Shown here: piece after piece, positions 18,291 through 26,788 of the stretch
Position numbering within the stretch: the first letter of the stretch is position 1
Layout of the letters: the number at the start of each line of letters is the position of its first letter
Assembly (NCBI RefSeq): GCF_012931985.1
Contig: NZ_JAAFGM010000024.1
Location: 1-56,899, forward strand
Direction: 5' to 3'
Length of the DNA: 56,899 nucleotides
Source of the DNA: Candidatus Roseilinea sp. NK_OTU-006
GTDB lineage: Bacteria > Chloroflexota > Anaerolineae > J036 > Brachytrichaceae
Notes under the pieces: generated by a model
Databases searched by the model: none
The model's input: only the letters and a program-made list of their open reading frames with translations
What the model was told of the DNA's origin: nothing
Program-made: the position numbers and the translations under genes

Positions 18291-18959
18291 ATGGTGACGA
18301 TCATCGCGGCCGGCGAGGTGCTACAGCTTTGGCCGGAGCGGGCCGTTTTCTGGCCGCGGCGAGGCACGCTGTTTGTGGCTGATGTTCACTTTGGCAAGGC
18401 AGCGGCTTTTCGCAGCGCCGGTATTCCCGTGCCGGAGGGCGGACTGGCAGACGATCTGCAGCGTTTGTCGCAATTGATCGCGGCCACCGATGCCGCGCGC
18501 GTGGTTTTCCTGGGTGACGTGCTACATGCGCGTCGGGGTCGAACGTCTGCCGTGGTTGCAGGCGTGGCAGCTTGGCGCGCGCAATATTCGCATAGGCAGT
18601 TTTTGATTGTTAAGGGCAATCACGACAAACAAGCCGGAAATCCACCCACAGAATGGGAGATGAACTGTGCAGACGAACCCTTCATTGATCCACCCTTCGC
18701 GTTCCGACACACCCCCGCTAAATCCACGGCGCACTATGTGCTGGCCGGCCACGTACACCCAGCAATCAGACTGCGCGGCAGGGCAGGGCTACGCGAAAAG
18801 CTTGCTTGTTTTGTCGTGGGGTCGAAAAGCATGATCCTGCCGGCTTTCGGCAGCTTCACAGGCACAACAGCGATCCGGCCGGGCCCAGACGATGGCATCT
18901 ATGCTATCGCCGGCAATACACTGATCCGATTGACTGGCCCTCACGCAAAGGGAGAGTGA
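18291..18959 (+). CDS. pdeM: Ligase-associated metallophosphoesterase PdeM
   Basis: A 222-residue calcineurin-like phosphoesterase. It has the full metal motif set: DVHFGK near 31, GDVLHAR near 75, GNHDK near 108 and GHVHP near 149. Genes of this family sit beside the ATP-dependent ligase and the DEXH helicase and are annotated as ligase-associated DNA damage response endonuclease PdeM. It starts 4 bp after the helicase stop, so the three genes form one operon. Predicted activity is Mn-dependent phosphodiester cleavage of DNA. Confidence 0.92.
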   Translation: MVTIIAAGEVLQLWPERAVFWPRRGTLFVADVHFGKAAAFRSAGIPVPEGGLADDLQRLSQLIAATDAARVVFLGDVLHARRGRTSAVVAGVAAWRAQYSHRQFLIVKGNHDKQAGNPPTEWEMNCADEPFIDPPFAFRHTPAKSTAHYVLAGHVHPAIRLRGRAGLREKLACFVVGSKSMILPAFGSFTGTTAIRPGPDDGIYAIAGNTLIRLTGPHAKGE

Positions 18960-19028
18960 AGCTGCTGTTAAGACGACGTCTTTAGATAAAAGTTGCCGCG
19001 AGGCAATAGTAAGCGCTAAATATCCTGC

Positions 19029-19532
19029 ATGCATTCAGCCGTGTTTGTTACTGTGATTAAACGTGTTGTCCCTTGGCTATTCGCCCTGCTTGGCCTGGTG
19101 GGGGTACTGGCCTATTTCCTCTCTATGCCCACCACGAGGGGTGAAGAGGTGCGCGTCGTGCACGTTGTGGACGGCGACACCATCCATGTCGAGATCGGGG
19201 GCCAGACCTATCGCGTACGTTACATCGGCGTGGATGCACCCGAGAACACGCGCACGGTCGAGTGCTTTGGGCCTGAGGCAACCGAATTCAATCGTGCATT
19301 GGTGGCCGGCCAACACTTGCGGCTCGAGCGTGATGTCAACGAGACGGATCGGTATGGCCGATTGCTGCGCTATGCCTATCTGGCCGACGGGCGCATGGTG
19401 AACGAGGTGCTGGTGCGCGAGGGCTATGCCCTGGCGCGCTCATTTCCGCCGGATGTGAAGTATCAGGATCGTCTACGCGACGCCGAGCGCGATGCGCGCC
19501 GGGCTCGTAGAGGCTTGTGGGGGAAGTGTTGA
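19029..19532 (+). CDS. Membrane-anchored thermonuclease (SNase domain)
   Basis: A 167-residue protein with a transmembrane or uncleaved signal segment (about 10-33) and a staphylococcal-nuclease domain (about 38-167). Visible signatures are VVDGDTIHVE, VRYIGVDAPE (with the Arg/Asp/Glu active-site set) and ETDRYGRLLRYAYL. It should be a Ca-dependent nuclease working outside the cytoplasmic membrane, most likely in nutrient DNA degradation or competence. It follows pdeM by 69 bp on the same strand, but its exported form makes a joint role with the repair cassette doubtful. Confidence 0.92.
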   Translation: MHSAVFVTVIKRVVPWLFALLGLVGVLAYFLSMPTTRGEEVRVVHVVDGDTIHVEIGGQTYRVRYIGVDAPENTRTVECFGPEATEFNRALVAGQHLRLERDVNETDRYGRLLRYAYLADGRMVNEVLVREGYALARSFPPDVKYQDRLRDAERDARRARRGLWGKC

Positions 19533-19573
19533 GGCGTTTGGCGGCAGATATCCGGCGTCGATGTGCTCCACCG

Positions 19574-20548
19574 CTACTCCCGCCCGATGGCCTCCTTCGC
19601 GCTGAGGCCGTAAGTATCAAGCTGGTCGCGCAGTACGGCTGTTCGCGTGTGGGCATAAACGATGCGCGTAGTCTCCGGCGAGGCATGGCCGAGATACGCT
19701 TGCACGCTCTCAAGGGGCATGCCTTCGTTGAGCAGTTGAGTGGCCCGATAGTGTCGAAAGGCATGCGGTGACGCGGTCTTGCTTAGGCCAAGCGCCTTCG
19801 CTGCGCGCTTCACAATGCGCCAGATGCTCATGCGGGTTAACGGCTGGCCTTTGTTGCGGCGATGACTGATGAACAGGGCAGGGTAGGGATCGTCGCGTTC
19901 GTTGCAGTAAGCCTGAATCGCTGCCTGCGCCTCTGGGGTAAGGAAGAGCATACGTTGCTTGTTGCCCTTGCCGGTGATCAGCGCTTCGCTTGACCGGCCG
20001 TCGGCCAGTTGCGCGCGGGTCAGCGAGGCCACTTCGCTCACGCGGCCGGCCGAAGCGTAGAGCGTGTGCATGATCGCCCGATCGCGCAGTAGCTCAAGGC
20101 GTTTCGTCTTAGAACGTTTGTTCGACTGATTGTCTGCCTCAGGCAGCAGCTGTGCGTCGTAGTAGGCGATGATGCGCGGCAGGTCGGGATCAACAGCGCG
20201 GTGGCGGTAGCCGGCCCGCACGTCGCCGCGCGAGACGCGCAGCTTTGCCTCGGCCTTGGCGCGGTTGAAGCCGGCCGGCAGCATGTCGTTCGCGTCCATC
20301 CACTGCAACAGTCGGCGCAGCGACGAGAGATACAAGCGGCGCGTGGCCCGGGCAAACTTGCGCTTGGCCAGGAACGCGCTGAAGCGCTGCAATATTGCTT
20401 CGTTCAGTTCGAGCTTCGCCTCAACGGCCAGCGATAGGCCGGCTTTATATGCCGCGCGCGTGTTGTCACTGGCGTCGTGCAACGCAGCGAGGAAGGCTTC
20501 CGCCAGTGCGTCGCTCACGGTGGTGGGTGACGGGCTATCGGGCGTCAT
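19574..20548 (-). CDS. Tyrosine recombinase (XerC/D-like integrase)
   Basis: A 324-residue site-specific recombinase. The N-terminal SAM-like core-binding domain (about 15-110) precedes a catalytic domain with all expected residues: Arg169 (SAGRVSE), Lys194 (ITGKGNK), His262 and Arg265 (HAFRH), His288 (LGHAS) and Tyr298 (RIVYAH). Length fits XerC/D. No att repeat or mobile genes flank it, so it is more likely a chromosomal Xer-type enzyme or a solitary integrase than part of an active island. I choose the ATG at 20548 over the GTG two codons upstream because a strong promoter ends immediately before it, predicting transcription to begin at or next to this ATG. Confidence 0.92.
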   Translation of the reverse strand: MTPDSPSPTTVSDALAEAFLAALHDASDNTRAAYKAGLSLAVEAKLELNEAILQRFSAFLAKRKFARATRRLYLSSLRRLLQWMDANDMLPAGFNRAKAEAKLRVSRGDVRAGYRHRAVDPDLPRIIAYYDAQLLPEADNQSNKRSKTKRLELLRDRAIMHTLYASAGRVSEVASLTRAQLADGRSSEALITGKGNKQRMLFLTPEAQAAIQAYCNERDDPYPALFISHRRNKGQPLTRMSIWRIVKRAAKALGLSKTASPHAFRHYRATQLLNEGMPLESVQAYLGHASPETTRIVYAHTRTAVLRDQLDTYGLSAKEAIGRE

Positions 20549-20554
20549 GCCCAC

Positions 20555-20582
20555 ATTCTATCACAAAGTGTTACTTAATCAA
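20555..20582 (-). promoter_or_regulatory. Sigma-70 type promoter of the recombinase gene, probably leaderless
   Basis: On the minus strand TTGATT (20582-20577), a 16-bp spacer and TAGAAT (20560-20555). The -10 box ends 6 nt before the ATG, so the transcript would start at about the A of the start codon. TGTTAC/GTAACA half-sites overlap the promoter and could be an operator. Confidence 0.6.
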
Positions 20583-20644
20583 CATTGTGTAACATCAAAG
20601 CAGGCACCCCTTCACCCGGCCCCCACCAGCACTCAAAGCACCGT

Positions 20645-21121
20645 TCATGCCGCTGTGTTGATCTGCAATCGCCAACTCAACCAGATCACAACGGCAACAT
20701 AGGCCGCCAGCAGCGACCAGAGGCTTGGTCCGGCCAGGCCGGTGGCCAGCGTGACTTCGGACGACCGCGTGGACGTGAGAAAGACTGCTGCCATAGCAGC
20801 CAACGCACCCGCAATTCCGGCGATGGCTAGGCGGCTGATGAAACGGCGTAAGGCCAACACCAGCAGCGCGACGCCAACGCCGCTGGCCGCGCCAAACAGC
20901 GTCGTTACAATCAACCCACCCTCAAGCAGGCCGGTGAAGAATGCGCCGAACGGGATGACGATCAAGCTGGCGAGGATTTGCAGGATGTCGCTACCGTCGG
21001 TGAACTGCTGCAAGAACCGGCGTAGGCCAAAGAACAGCGAGACCCACACGGTCGGCAAGATCAGCCCACCCAATCCGCCGATCAGCGCACCCTTGATGAG
21101 AAAAGCAACCGCATCAATCAT
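20645..21121 (-). CDS. Small multi-pass membrane protein of unknown function
   Basis: A 158-residue protein with about four hydrophobic segments (near 5-30, 45-70, 75-100 and 105-150). The loops are short and there are no recognisable catalytic motifs. It is Gly-rich in the first segment (KGALIGGLGGLILP), which may pack helices. I do not recognise the family. Start at MIDAVAFL; a longer reading from 21142 would overlap the divergent acylphosphatase start. A TACACT sequence lies 6 nt before this ATG, another possible leaderless arrangement, although no -35 is clear. Confidence 0.65.
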   Translation of the reverse strand: MIDAVAFLIKGALIGGLGGLILPTVWVSLFFGLRRFLQQFTDGSDILQILASLIVIPFGAFFTGLLEGGLIVTTLFGAASGVGVALLVLALRRFISRLAIAGIAGALAAMAAVFLTSTRSSEVTLATGLAGPSLWSLLAAYVAVVIWLSWRLQINTAA

Positions 21122-21140
21122 GCGTATAGTGTAAATCGGC

Positions 21141-21422
21141 ATGGAAGATCAAATGCGTCTCCGCGCAATCGTGCGCGGCAGGGTGCAAGGCGTGAACTTT
21201 CGCTATGCTACCCGGCGTGAAGCGCAGCGGCTGCTCTTGACCGGCTGGGTGCGCAACCGGCTAGACGGCGCCGTCGAAGTCGTCGCCGAGGGGACACGTG
21301 CACAGCTCGAACGTTTGCTCGACTTCCTGCATTCCGGCCCGCCCATGGCACACGTCACTGGTGTCGAGGCAACCTGGCAGCCGGCTACCGGCGAGTTCAC
21401 TGCGTTCGAGATCAGGGGTTGA
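21141..21422 (+). CDS. acyP: Acylphosphatase
   Basis: A 93-residue protein with the acylphosphatase signature VRGRVQGVNFRYATRR and GWVRNRLDGAVEVVAEG. The catalytic Arg21 (substrate binding) and Asn39 (water activation) are present. It hydrolyses carboxyl-phosphate bonds such as acetyl phosphate or 1,3-bisphosphoglycerate in the cytosol. A second in-frame ATG 12 nt downstream, with GGAAGA just before it, is an alternative start. It stands alone, divergent from the small membrane protein, and converges on a degraded kinase fragment. Confidence 0.93.
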   Translation: MEDQMRLRAIVRGRVQGVNFRYATRREAQRLLLTGWVRNRLDGAVEVVAEGTRAQLERLLDFLHSGPPMAHVTGVEATWQPATGEFTAFEIRG

Positions 21423-21539
21423 GGCGAGCAGCTCGCGCCCTAGAAATGCCACGCCGTGCATCTGGCCGGTCACGCCGATCGTGTGCACTCGGCCGGCGTG
21501 CGACCTGAGATCCGCCACGACCTGTTTCAGCGAATGCAC
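21420..21539 (-). pseudogene. Remnant of an FGGY-family sugar kinase (xylulokinase-like)
   Basis: On the minus strand one frame reads LKQVVADLRSH then VHTIGVTGQMHGVAFL. The second string is the hallmark GxxGQMHG motif near the N-terminus of xylulokinases and related FGGY carbohydrate kinases. A stop (TGA) lies directly upstream in frame, and only about 35-40 recognisable residues remain before the frame runs into the acylphosphatase gene. This is therefore a decayed internal fragment, not a gene. It sits exactly between the 3' ends of acyP and the pullulanase gene. Confidence 0.6.
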
Positions 21540-21554
21540 GATTCAGGTCCAGCG

Positions 21555-24500
21555 CTACTCTACAAAGACCACCGTCGTGCGTCCTGGAATGGTGAACGTG
21601 CCGGAGGCGGCGTCGTAACGCGCGCGTTTGACGAGCGGATCGCTACCGGCGGCTTGGATCGGGTGCAGCGCCAGCCTCAGCCCGCGCAGCGCCGGCTCGG
21701 TGAAGGTCACCTCGCCTGGCGCAGCATTGAACAGGACGATGACGCGGCTGAATTGTGCATCCAGTTCGTCGCTTGCCGGGTCGAAGATCTCCATCACGAT
21801 CAAGCCGGGGATTTGGTCGAGTCCGGCATTGTAGAAGCCCACGCGGGCTTTGACCTGATCGGCAGTTCTCAGCCGGAAGAGCGGCGAGCTGCGGCGAATG
21901 CGCAGCATGTCGCGGAAGTAATCGCGGGCAAAGGCAATGTCGGCCGGAGAAGCGCGCAGGGCTGGATTAGCCAACAGCGGTCGCATGAGTGACCAGCGCT
22001 CTCGATTCGGCCCGGCCGGCGGCAGGCCGGCGCCCCAGTTGTTTGCTTGATAGGTGAAGTCGAGCCGGTTGAACCAGTCGCCGGAGTTGTAGCTATCACG
22101 GTCGAGCGATTTGGAGCGCAGCAGGTCATCGCCGGCATGGAAGAAAGGCATGCCCTGCCCTAGCATGACCAAGGCAATCCCGAGGTTGTTCATGCGCACG
22201 CGCTCGGCCATCGTGGCGCTGATGGGTGCGGCCCACTGAATCTTGTCGAACAGCGTCTCGTTGTCGTGCGCCGAGACGTAGAGCACGTTCTCCTGTGGGT
22301 CGGCGGTGTAGCCGGCCGGCTGGCCGTTGTAGATGACCGCATCGCCGCGGGTCTTGCGATTGCCTTCGACCAGTTCGTAGTCGCGCAGGTTGCCGGCCAA
22401 CCCTAGACGGATCCAACGCGCTTGGCCGATCAACTTGCTGCGTTGGGTAGCCAGGTCGCCCTGTGCCAGGCCCGGCGCGTTGTTCGGCGCAGTGCCTAGG
22501 CCGGTGATGAAGCCTTGCAACCGGCGATCGTCGAACGGGTTGCCACCGCGCGCGGCGTCGCGCAGCCGGTCGTTGAACGAGCCGATGCCCGTGCCGGCCA
22601 GGTTGAGCTGGCTGGCGTTGATGCCGCGCCGGTTGTTGGCCACCTCGCCGAAGTCCCACCCCTCGCCATACACGATGATGGCTTTGCCATCCACGCCGTC
22701 GCGCTTGGGCGTCAGCGCATCTAGCATGGCGCGCACGGCCTGCATGTTGCGCAGCATGTGATGGCCCATTAGGTCGAAGCGGAAGCCATCCACCTTATAG
22801 GCTGTGGCCCACAGGCGTACCGAGTCGAGCATCAGCTTCTCCATCATGGCATGTTCGGTGGCCGTATTCTCGCAGCACGTGCTCCGCTCCACAGCGCCGT
22901 CGCGGTTGAGGCGGTGGTAATAGCCGGGCACCACTTTGTCCAGCACCGACTTTTCGCTTTGGCCGGATTGGCTGGTGTGGTTGAACACCACGTCCATGAC
23001 CACGCGCAGACCGATGGTGTTTAGCGCCTGCACCATCTGCCGGAATTCGAGGATGCGCTGCGGACCGTTGGGGTCGGTTGCGTAGCTCCCCTCCGGGACG
23101 TTGTAGTGGAACGGGTCATAGCACCAGTTGAACGGGTCGGCGTCGGCGATAGAGGTGATGACAGCTTGCTGCCCTTCGGAGTCGGGGGGTAGCTTGGCCA
23201 GCGCGGTGAAGTCGGCTTGCTTCCACTGTGATTTGTCTTCGTTGATGGTAGCGCAATCGAAGGCCGGCAGCAGATGGATGTGGGTAAGCCCGGCCTGAGC
23301 GAGCGTGCGCAGGTGGCGTATGCCGTTCGAGTCGGCCAGCGTGAAGGCGGCGAATGTGCCGCGCAGTTGCTCCGGCGTGCTCGGATCGCGCGCGCTGAAG
23401 TCGCGCACGTGCAGCTCGTAGATCACGGCGTCTTCGGGCGCGTCTAATGAGGGCTTCTTCAGGCTGCCCCACCCTGCTGGCTGCAGCGCCGGGTCGTTCA
23501 GGTCCACGATCTGACTGCGCTTGCTGTTGGTCGAGAGGCTGACCGAGTATGGATCCGTGGCGAGGTTTTTCTCGATGCGACCGGTGGACGGCGCGAACAC
23601 CTCAACTTCGTAGAGGTAGAAGCGATTCTTCCATGCAGGCGCGCCGGTGACCGTCCAGACGCCGCTGGCCGGATCGAGTGTCATGGGGATGATTTGCCTG
23701 GCGTCGCCGGTGGCGTCGGCGAAGAGGTGTAGTTTGACGCTGCGGGCAGTGGGCGCCCAGACGGACAGCGTGGGCCGTCCATTCTCGAAAGTTGGGCCGA
23801 GCGAGGCGGCACGGGCGCGCTCGGCGTAGAGATCGTCGAGCACGCCGGGGATTTGCAGGCCGGTGCTGTCAATCATGCGGCCGCTCCCGTCGCGCGCTTC
23901 GACCGCAACCTGGCCGCGCAGCATCTCGGCAATCTTCGGCAGATCGCTTGGCGCAATGCGCAGCGAGGTCAGGCCGATCAGGTGGGGGAAGCGCTCAAAG
24001 ATGCGATCATCAGTCGCGGTGCTGCGGGTCAGCGTGATCGTTTGCGTTGCACCGGTGATGCCGCGCGGCGTTAGGCGCAAGCCGGCCCTGGCGCTGCTGT
24101 GCAACAAATACACGTTGTTTGGGGTGAAGGGCACGTCCCACAGGATGACGTCACGGCTCACCCAGTGCGCGCGCTGGCGGCTGATGTTACCCTTGGGCGC
24201 GCCTTCGGTGCTCACCGTGAGCTGCTTGGCCGCCGGATCGAAGCCGAAGAACACTTCTTCGCCTGCTGCGCGCACGACGAAGCGCACCGGCTTGCCCTGG
24301 GCGTCGCCGTAGAACTTGCCGGGGCGGCCATCAATGGCCACGCGCGCTTCGTAGCGCCCGGGCGGGAGCTTGCGCGTGATGAGGCTGTAGGCGCCGTCGA
24401 ACTCTGGGTCGAGCATGAAGCCGGCCAGGCAGGTCGCATCGTCATCTTGGGCGCAGCCGAGCGCGCGCTGAAAGTTGCCTACAACGACGGGCAGCATACC

Positions 24501-24887
24501 GTTTACGCTATCCACGACCAAGTGCGTTGTGTGGTCATAGTAGAAGCGCACCTTGACCGGCTGAGATAGCCGCAGCAGCACGTTGGGGCCGTTGCGATCG
24601 GCCTTCCCGCCGTAGTTCTCGTCCCATGAACCGTCAATGGCGACCTTGTACTCGTAGTCGCCGGCGGGCAGCGCGAATTCGCCCACCCACAAGCCTGAGA
24701 CGGGGTCTAGGGTGAGGAAGGTCTTCGAGCAGCTCGGTTGCCAGTCGCCCGGGCAGCCCAATTCGCTTTGGATAGTGCCGGGGATGGTGACGGTGCGGGG
24801 CTGTTTGGTCTGGGCAGCTATAGGCATTGTCGGCTGGTGTGCGATGCCCAGGGCTAGACAGAGGAGGAGGGGTAGGAGTTTCTTCAT
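21555..24887 (-). CDS. Secreted pullulanase-type alpha-1,6-glucosidase (GH13)
   Basis: A 1110-residue extracellular debranching enzyme cutting alpha-1,6 links in pullulan or starch. A signal peptide (MKKLLPLLLCLALGIA) sets the start. Two X25-like starch-associated modules follow (about 30-130 and 135-240, each with 'LGC..DD...' and 'G.YE.KVAIDG' patterns). A CBM48-like N-domain lies near 380-490. The GH13 barrel has YELHVRDF, region I DVVFNH, the nucleophile Asp705 in VDGFRFDLMG, the acid Glu742 in VYGEGWDF and Asp875 in SAHDNE. A beta-sandwich C-domain closes the chain. Order and length match the extracellular pullulanase family (TIGR02103-like). A possible -10 (TAGAAT, minus strand, 24975-24970) lies 82 nt upstream without a clear -35. 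Confidence 0.93.
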   Translation of the reverse strand: MKKLLPLLLCLALGIAHQPTMPIAAQTKQPRTVTIPGTIQSELGCPGDWQPSCSKTFLTLDPVSGLWVGEFALPAGDYEYKVAIDGSWDENYGGKADRNGPNVLLRLSQPVKVRFYYDHTTHLVVDSVNGMLPVVVGNFQRALGCAQDDDATCLAGFMLDPEFDGAYSLITRKLPPGRYEARVAIDGRPGKFYGDAQGKPVRFVVRAAGEEVFFGFDPAAKQLTVSTEGAPKGNISRQRAHWVSRDVILWDVPFTPNNVYLLHSSARAGLRLTPRGITGATQTITLTRSTATDDRIFERFPHLIGLTSLRIAPSDLPKIAEMLRGQVAVEARDGSGRMIDSTGLQIPGVLDDLYAERARAASLGPTFENGRPTLSVWAPTARSVKLHLFADATGDARQIIPMTLDPASGVWTVTGAPAWKNRFYLYEVEVFAPSTGRIEKNLATDPYSVSLSTNSKRSQIVDLNDPALQPAGWGSLKKPSLDAPEDAVIYELHVRDFSARDPSTPEQLRGTFAAFTLADSNGIRHLRTLAQAGLTHIHLLPAFDCATINEDKSQWKQADFTALAKLPPDSEGQQAVITSIADADPFNWCYDPFHYNVPEGSYATDPNGPQRILEFRQMVQALNTIGLRVVMDVVFNHTSQSGQSEKSVLDKVVPGYYHRLNRDGAVERSTCCENTATEHAMMEKLMLDSVRLWATAYKVDGFRFDLMGHHMLRNMQAVRAMLDALTPKRDGVDGKAIIVYGEGWDFGEVANNRRGINASQLNLAGTGIGSFNDRLRDAARGGNPFDDRRLQGFITGLGTAPNNAPGLAQGDLATQRSKLIGQARWIRLGLAGNLRDYELVEGNRKTRGDAVIYNGQPAGYTADPQENVLYVSAHDNETLFDKIQWAAPISATMAERVRMNNLGIALVMLGQGMPFFHAGDDLLRSKSLDRDSYNSGDWFNRLDFTYQANNWGAGLPPAGPNRERWSLMRPLLANPALRASPADIAFARDYFRDMLRIRRSSPLFRLRTADQVKARVGFYNAGLDQIPGLIVMEIFDPASDELDAQFSRVIVLFNAAPGEVTFTEPALRGLRLALHPIQAAGSDPLVKRARYDAASGTFTIPGRTTVVFVE

Positions 24888-25002
24888 ATGCTCATCGTCT
24901 GTGCGCTTCCAGTGCCGGACGAATGCGATCTCGACCGAACTGGTCGGACTGCTCCCAGCAGTGGCCAGGATTCTAACGGCTGGTGCAGCGATCACAGCCT
25001 AC

Positions 25003-25045
25003 ACAGCCTGGGTCAGACCGCTTCAAGCGGTCTGACCCAGGCTGT
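25003..25045. repeat. Perfect 21-bp inverted repeat with a 1-nt centre
   Basis: The arms 25003-25023 and 25025-25045 are exact reverse complements, reading ACAGCCTGGGTCAGACCGCT outward and its complement back. It lies between two divergently transcribed genes (pullulanase and sugar kinase), so it is not a terminator of either, and no T run follows. It may be a REP-like mobile palindrome or an operator. Confidence 0.85.
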
Positions 25046-25091
25046 TCGACCCATTTTGCGCTCTCCCCTACCCTCCGCTTAAACTCAGTAC

Positions 25092-26063
25092 ATGCCGGAA
25101 CAATTTGACTTCATCACGCTCGGCGAGACGATGGTGCGCCTATCGCCGCCGGGCTTTCAGCGCATTGCCCAGGCTCAATCGTTCGACTTTCAGATCGGCG
25201 GCGCGGAATCTAACGTGGCTATTAACTTGGCCTGGCTGGGCTTCAAGACCGCTTGGCTCTCGCGCATGCCGGATAACCCTCTAGGCCGCCGGGTTGTTTC
25301 ACAGATCGCCTCGCATGGAGTGGACACATCGGGCGTGCGCTTTGTCCCCGGCGGACGCGTTGGGGTGTACTTCATCGAGCTGGCGACGCCGCCGCGGCCT
25401 AATCGGGTGATCTACGACCGCGCCGGCTCTGCTGCCAGCCAGATGACGAGCGCCGATGTGGACTTTGATCGCATCACGCAGGCGCGCTGGCTTCACATGA
25501 CCGGCATCACGCCGGCGCTGAGCGCATCATGCCGAGCTATGACGGCCGATGTGATGCGCTTCGCGCGCGACCATGGCCTGATTGTCTCCTTCGATGTGAA
25601 CTATCGAGCGTTGTTGTGGTCTGCGCAAGAGGCCGGGCGTGTACTGGAGCCGCTGATGCCTCTGTGTCACTACGTCTTTGTGGCGCACCGCGATGCTATG
25701 ACCTTGTTCGCTGCGCCGGAAGCGCCGCGCCGGGCTGCTGAGGTGCTGCGCCTTCGCTTTGGATGTGATGTCTTGGTGATGACTCTCGCTGAGGCGGGCG
25801 CGATTGCTCAGACGGAGTCGCATCAGGTTGAGGTTCCTCAGCCTTTTAAGGTGCCGCAGATTGTGGATCGTATCGGTGCTGGCGATGCTTTTGATGCTGG
25901 CTTTATGGCTGCGCGTGTCTGGGGTCTCTCTCTAGAGGCATCTCTTCACTATGCCCATGCTATGAGTGCGCTTAAGCTTACTTTGCTCGGTGATCTTGCT
26001 CCATTTAGCAAAGATGAGCTGGATCAATTAGTTGCTGGCTGTTCTGCTGCTAGTATCCGATAA
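25092..26063 (+). CDS. PfkB-family carbohydrate kinase, 2-keto-3-deoxygluconate kinase-like
   Basis: A 323-residue ribokinase-fold sugar kinase. The N-terminal GETMVRLSPP and GGAESNVAINLAWLG motifs and the C-terminal DRIGAGDAFDAGF (catalytic Asp265 in GAGD) are intact. The closest-looking group is 2-dehydro-3-deoxygluconokinase, which phosphorylates KDG in sugar-acid breakdown; fructokinase activity cannot be ruled out. From about 25780 to the stop, codon use switches from G/C-ending to many T-ending codons (gct, gat, ctt, tct), unlike the first 700 bp and the neighbours. Ribosome binding is weak. It faces away from the pullulanase, consistent with a carbohydrate-use locus. Confidence 0.87.
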   Translation: MPEQFDFITLGETMVRLSPPGFQRIAQAQSFDFQIGGAESNVAINLAWLGFKTAWLSRMPDNPLGRRVVSQIASHGVDTSGVRFVPGGRVGVYFIELATPPRPNRVIYDRAGSAASQMTSADVDFDRITQARWLHMTGITPALSASCRAMTADVMRFARDHGLIVSFDVNYRALLWSAQEAGRVLEPLMPLCHYVFVAHRDAMTLFAAPEAPRRAAEVLRLRFGCDVLVMTLAEAGAIAQTESHQVEVPQPFKVPQIVDRIGAGDAFDAGFMAARVWGLSLEASLHYAHAMSALKLTLLGDLAPFSKDELDQLVAGCSAASIR

Positions 26064-26086
26064 GTATACTGACAGAATAACTGCCT

Positions 26087-26725
26087 ATGCGAAATATCTT
26101 GGTGGAACCCGCGTCGCTGCCGATCACCGCCATATTCTTCGATTTAGGCGGCGTGTTGATGCGCACGAGCGACCTCGCGCCACGCCGCAAGTGGGAACGG
26201 CGCTTCGGTATGCCCGACTGGGCGCTGCAGGACCTCTTCTTCAACAGCCCGGTCGGGCAAGCCGCCCAAATCGGCCGGGCAACAACGGACGACGCTTGGG
26301 CGCACGTCGCCGCAACGCTTGGCCTCGACGCCGACACACTGCGCCAACTTCAGGCAGACTTCTGGCGCGGCGACACGTTCGACGAGTCGCTATTGGCACT
26401 GATCCGATCGCTGCATCGGCGCTACAAGACCGGCTTGATCAGCAACGCCATGCCCGACGCCCGACAGATGTTCGCCGATAAGCTCAACCGCGACCTATTC
26501 GACGTGCTCGTGTTCAGCGGCGAAGAGGGCGTGAAGAAGCCCGACCCGGAGATATTCCGGCGCGCACTGGCACGGCTAGGCGCGCGTCCCGAGGAGAGTA
26601 TCTTCGTGGACGATACGGCGGAAAATGTGGCCGCCGCGCAGGCGTTGGGCCTACGCAGCATACGCTTCACAACGAGTGAGGACTTGCGCCGCACGCTGGC
26701 ACAGTTGACCGGATTCACAGAATGA
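26087..26725 (+). CDS. HAD-superfamily hydrolase
   Basis: A 212-residue haloacid dehalogenase-like phosphatase. Motif I is FFDLGGVL, where the usual second Asp of DxD is Gly, as in the epoxide-hydrolase-N-terminal-like HAD group. Motif II is LISNA, motif III the Lys of KKPDPEIF and motif IV VDDTAENV. The cap domain lies between about 25 and 100. It probably dephosphorylates a small sugar phosphate or nucleotide; substrate not deducible. It follows the sugar kinase by 23 bp on the same strand. Confidence 0.88.
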   Translation: MRNILVEPASLPITAIFFDLGGVLMRTSDLAPRRKWERRFGMPDWALQDLFFNSPVGQAAQIGRATTDDAWAHVAATLGLDADTLRQLQADFWRGDTFDESLLALIRSLHRRYKTGLISNAMPDARQMFADKLNRDLFDVLVFSGEEGVKKPDPEIFRRALARLGARPEESIFVDDTAENVAAAQALGLRSIRFTTSEDLRRTLAQLTGFTE

Positions 26726-26788
26726 ACCGGGCCGTTGAGGTGGTATGCTGTAGCTCGAAATCATTTTGTCAACCGCAAAGCTCGCGCC

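Noticed and set aside
18969-18981. AAGAC-GAC-GTCTT hairpin after pdeM
   Set aside because: A 5-bp stem is too weak to call a terminator.
24099-24569. Long opposite-strand open frames in the pullulanase, ALDH and Mrp genes
   Set aside because: They are GC-rich shadow frames with no motifs or ribosome-binding sites, and the true genes are clear on the other strand.
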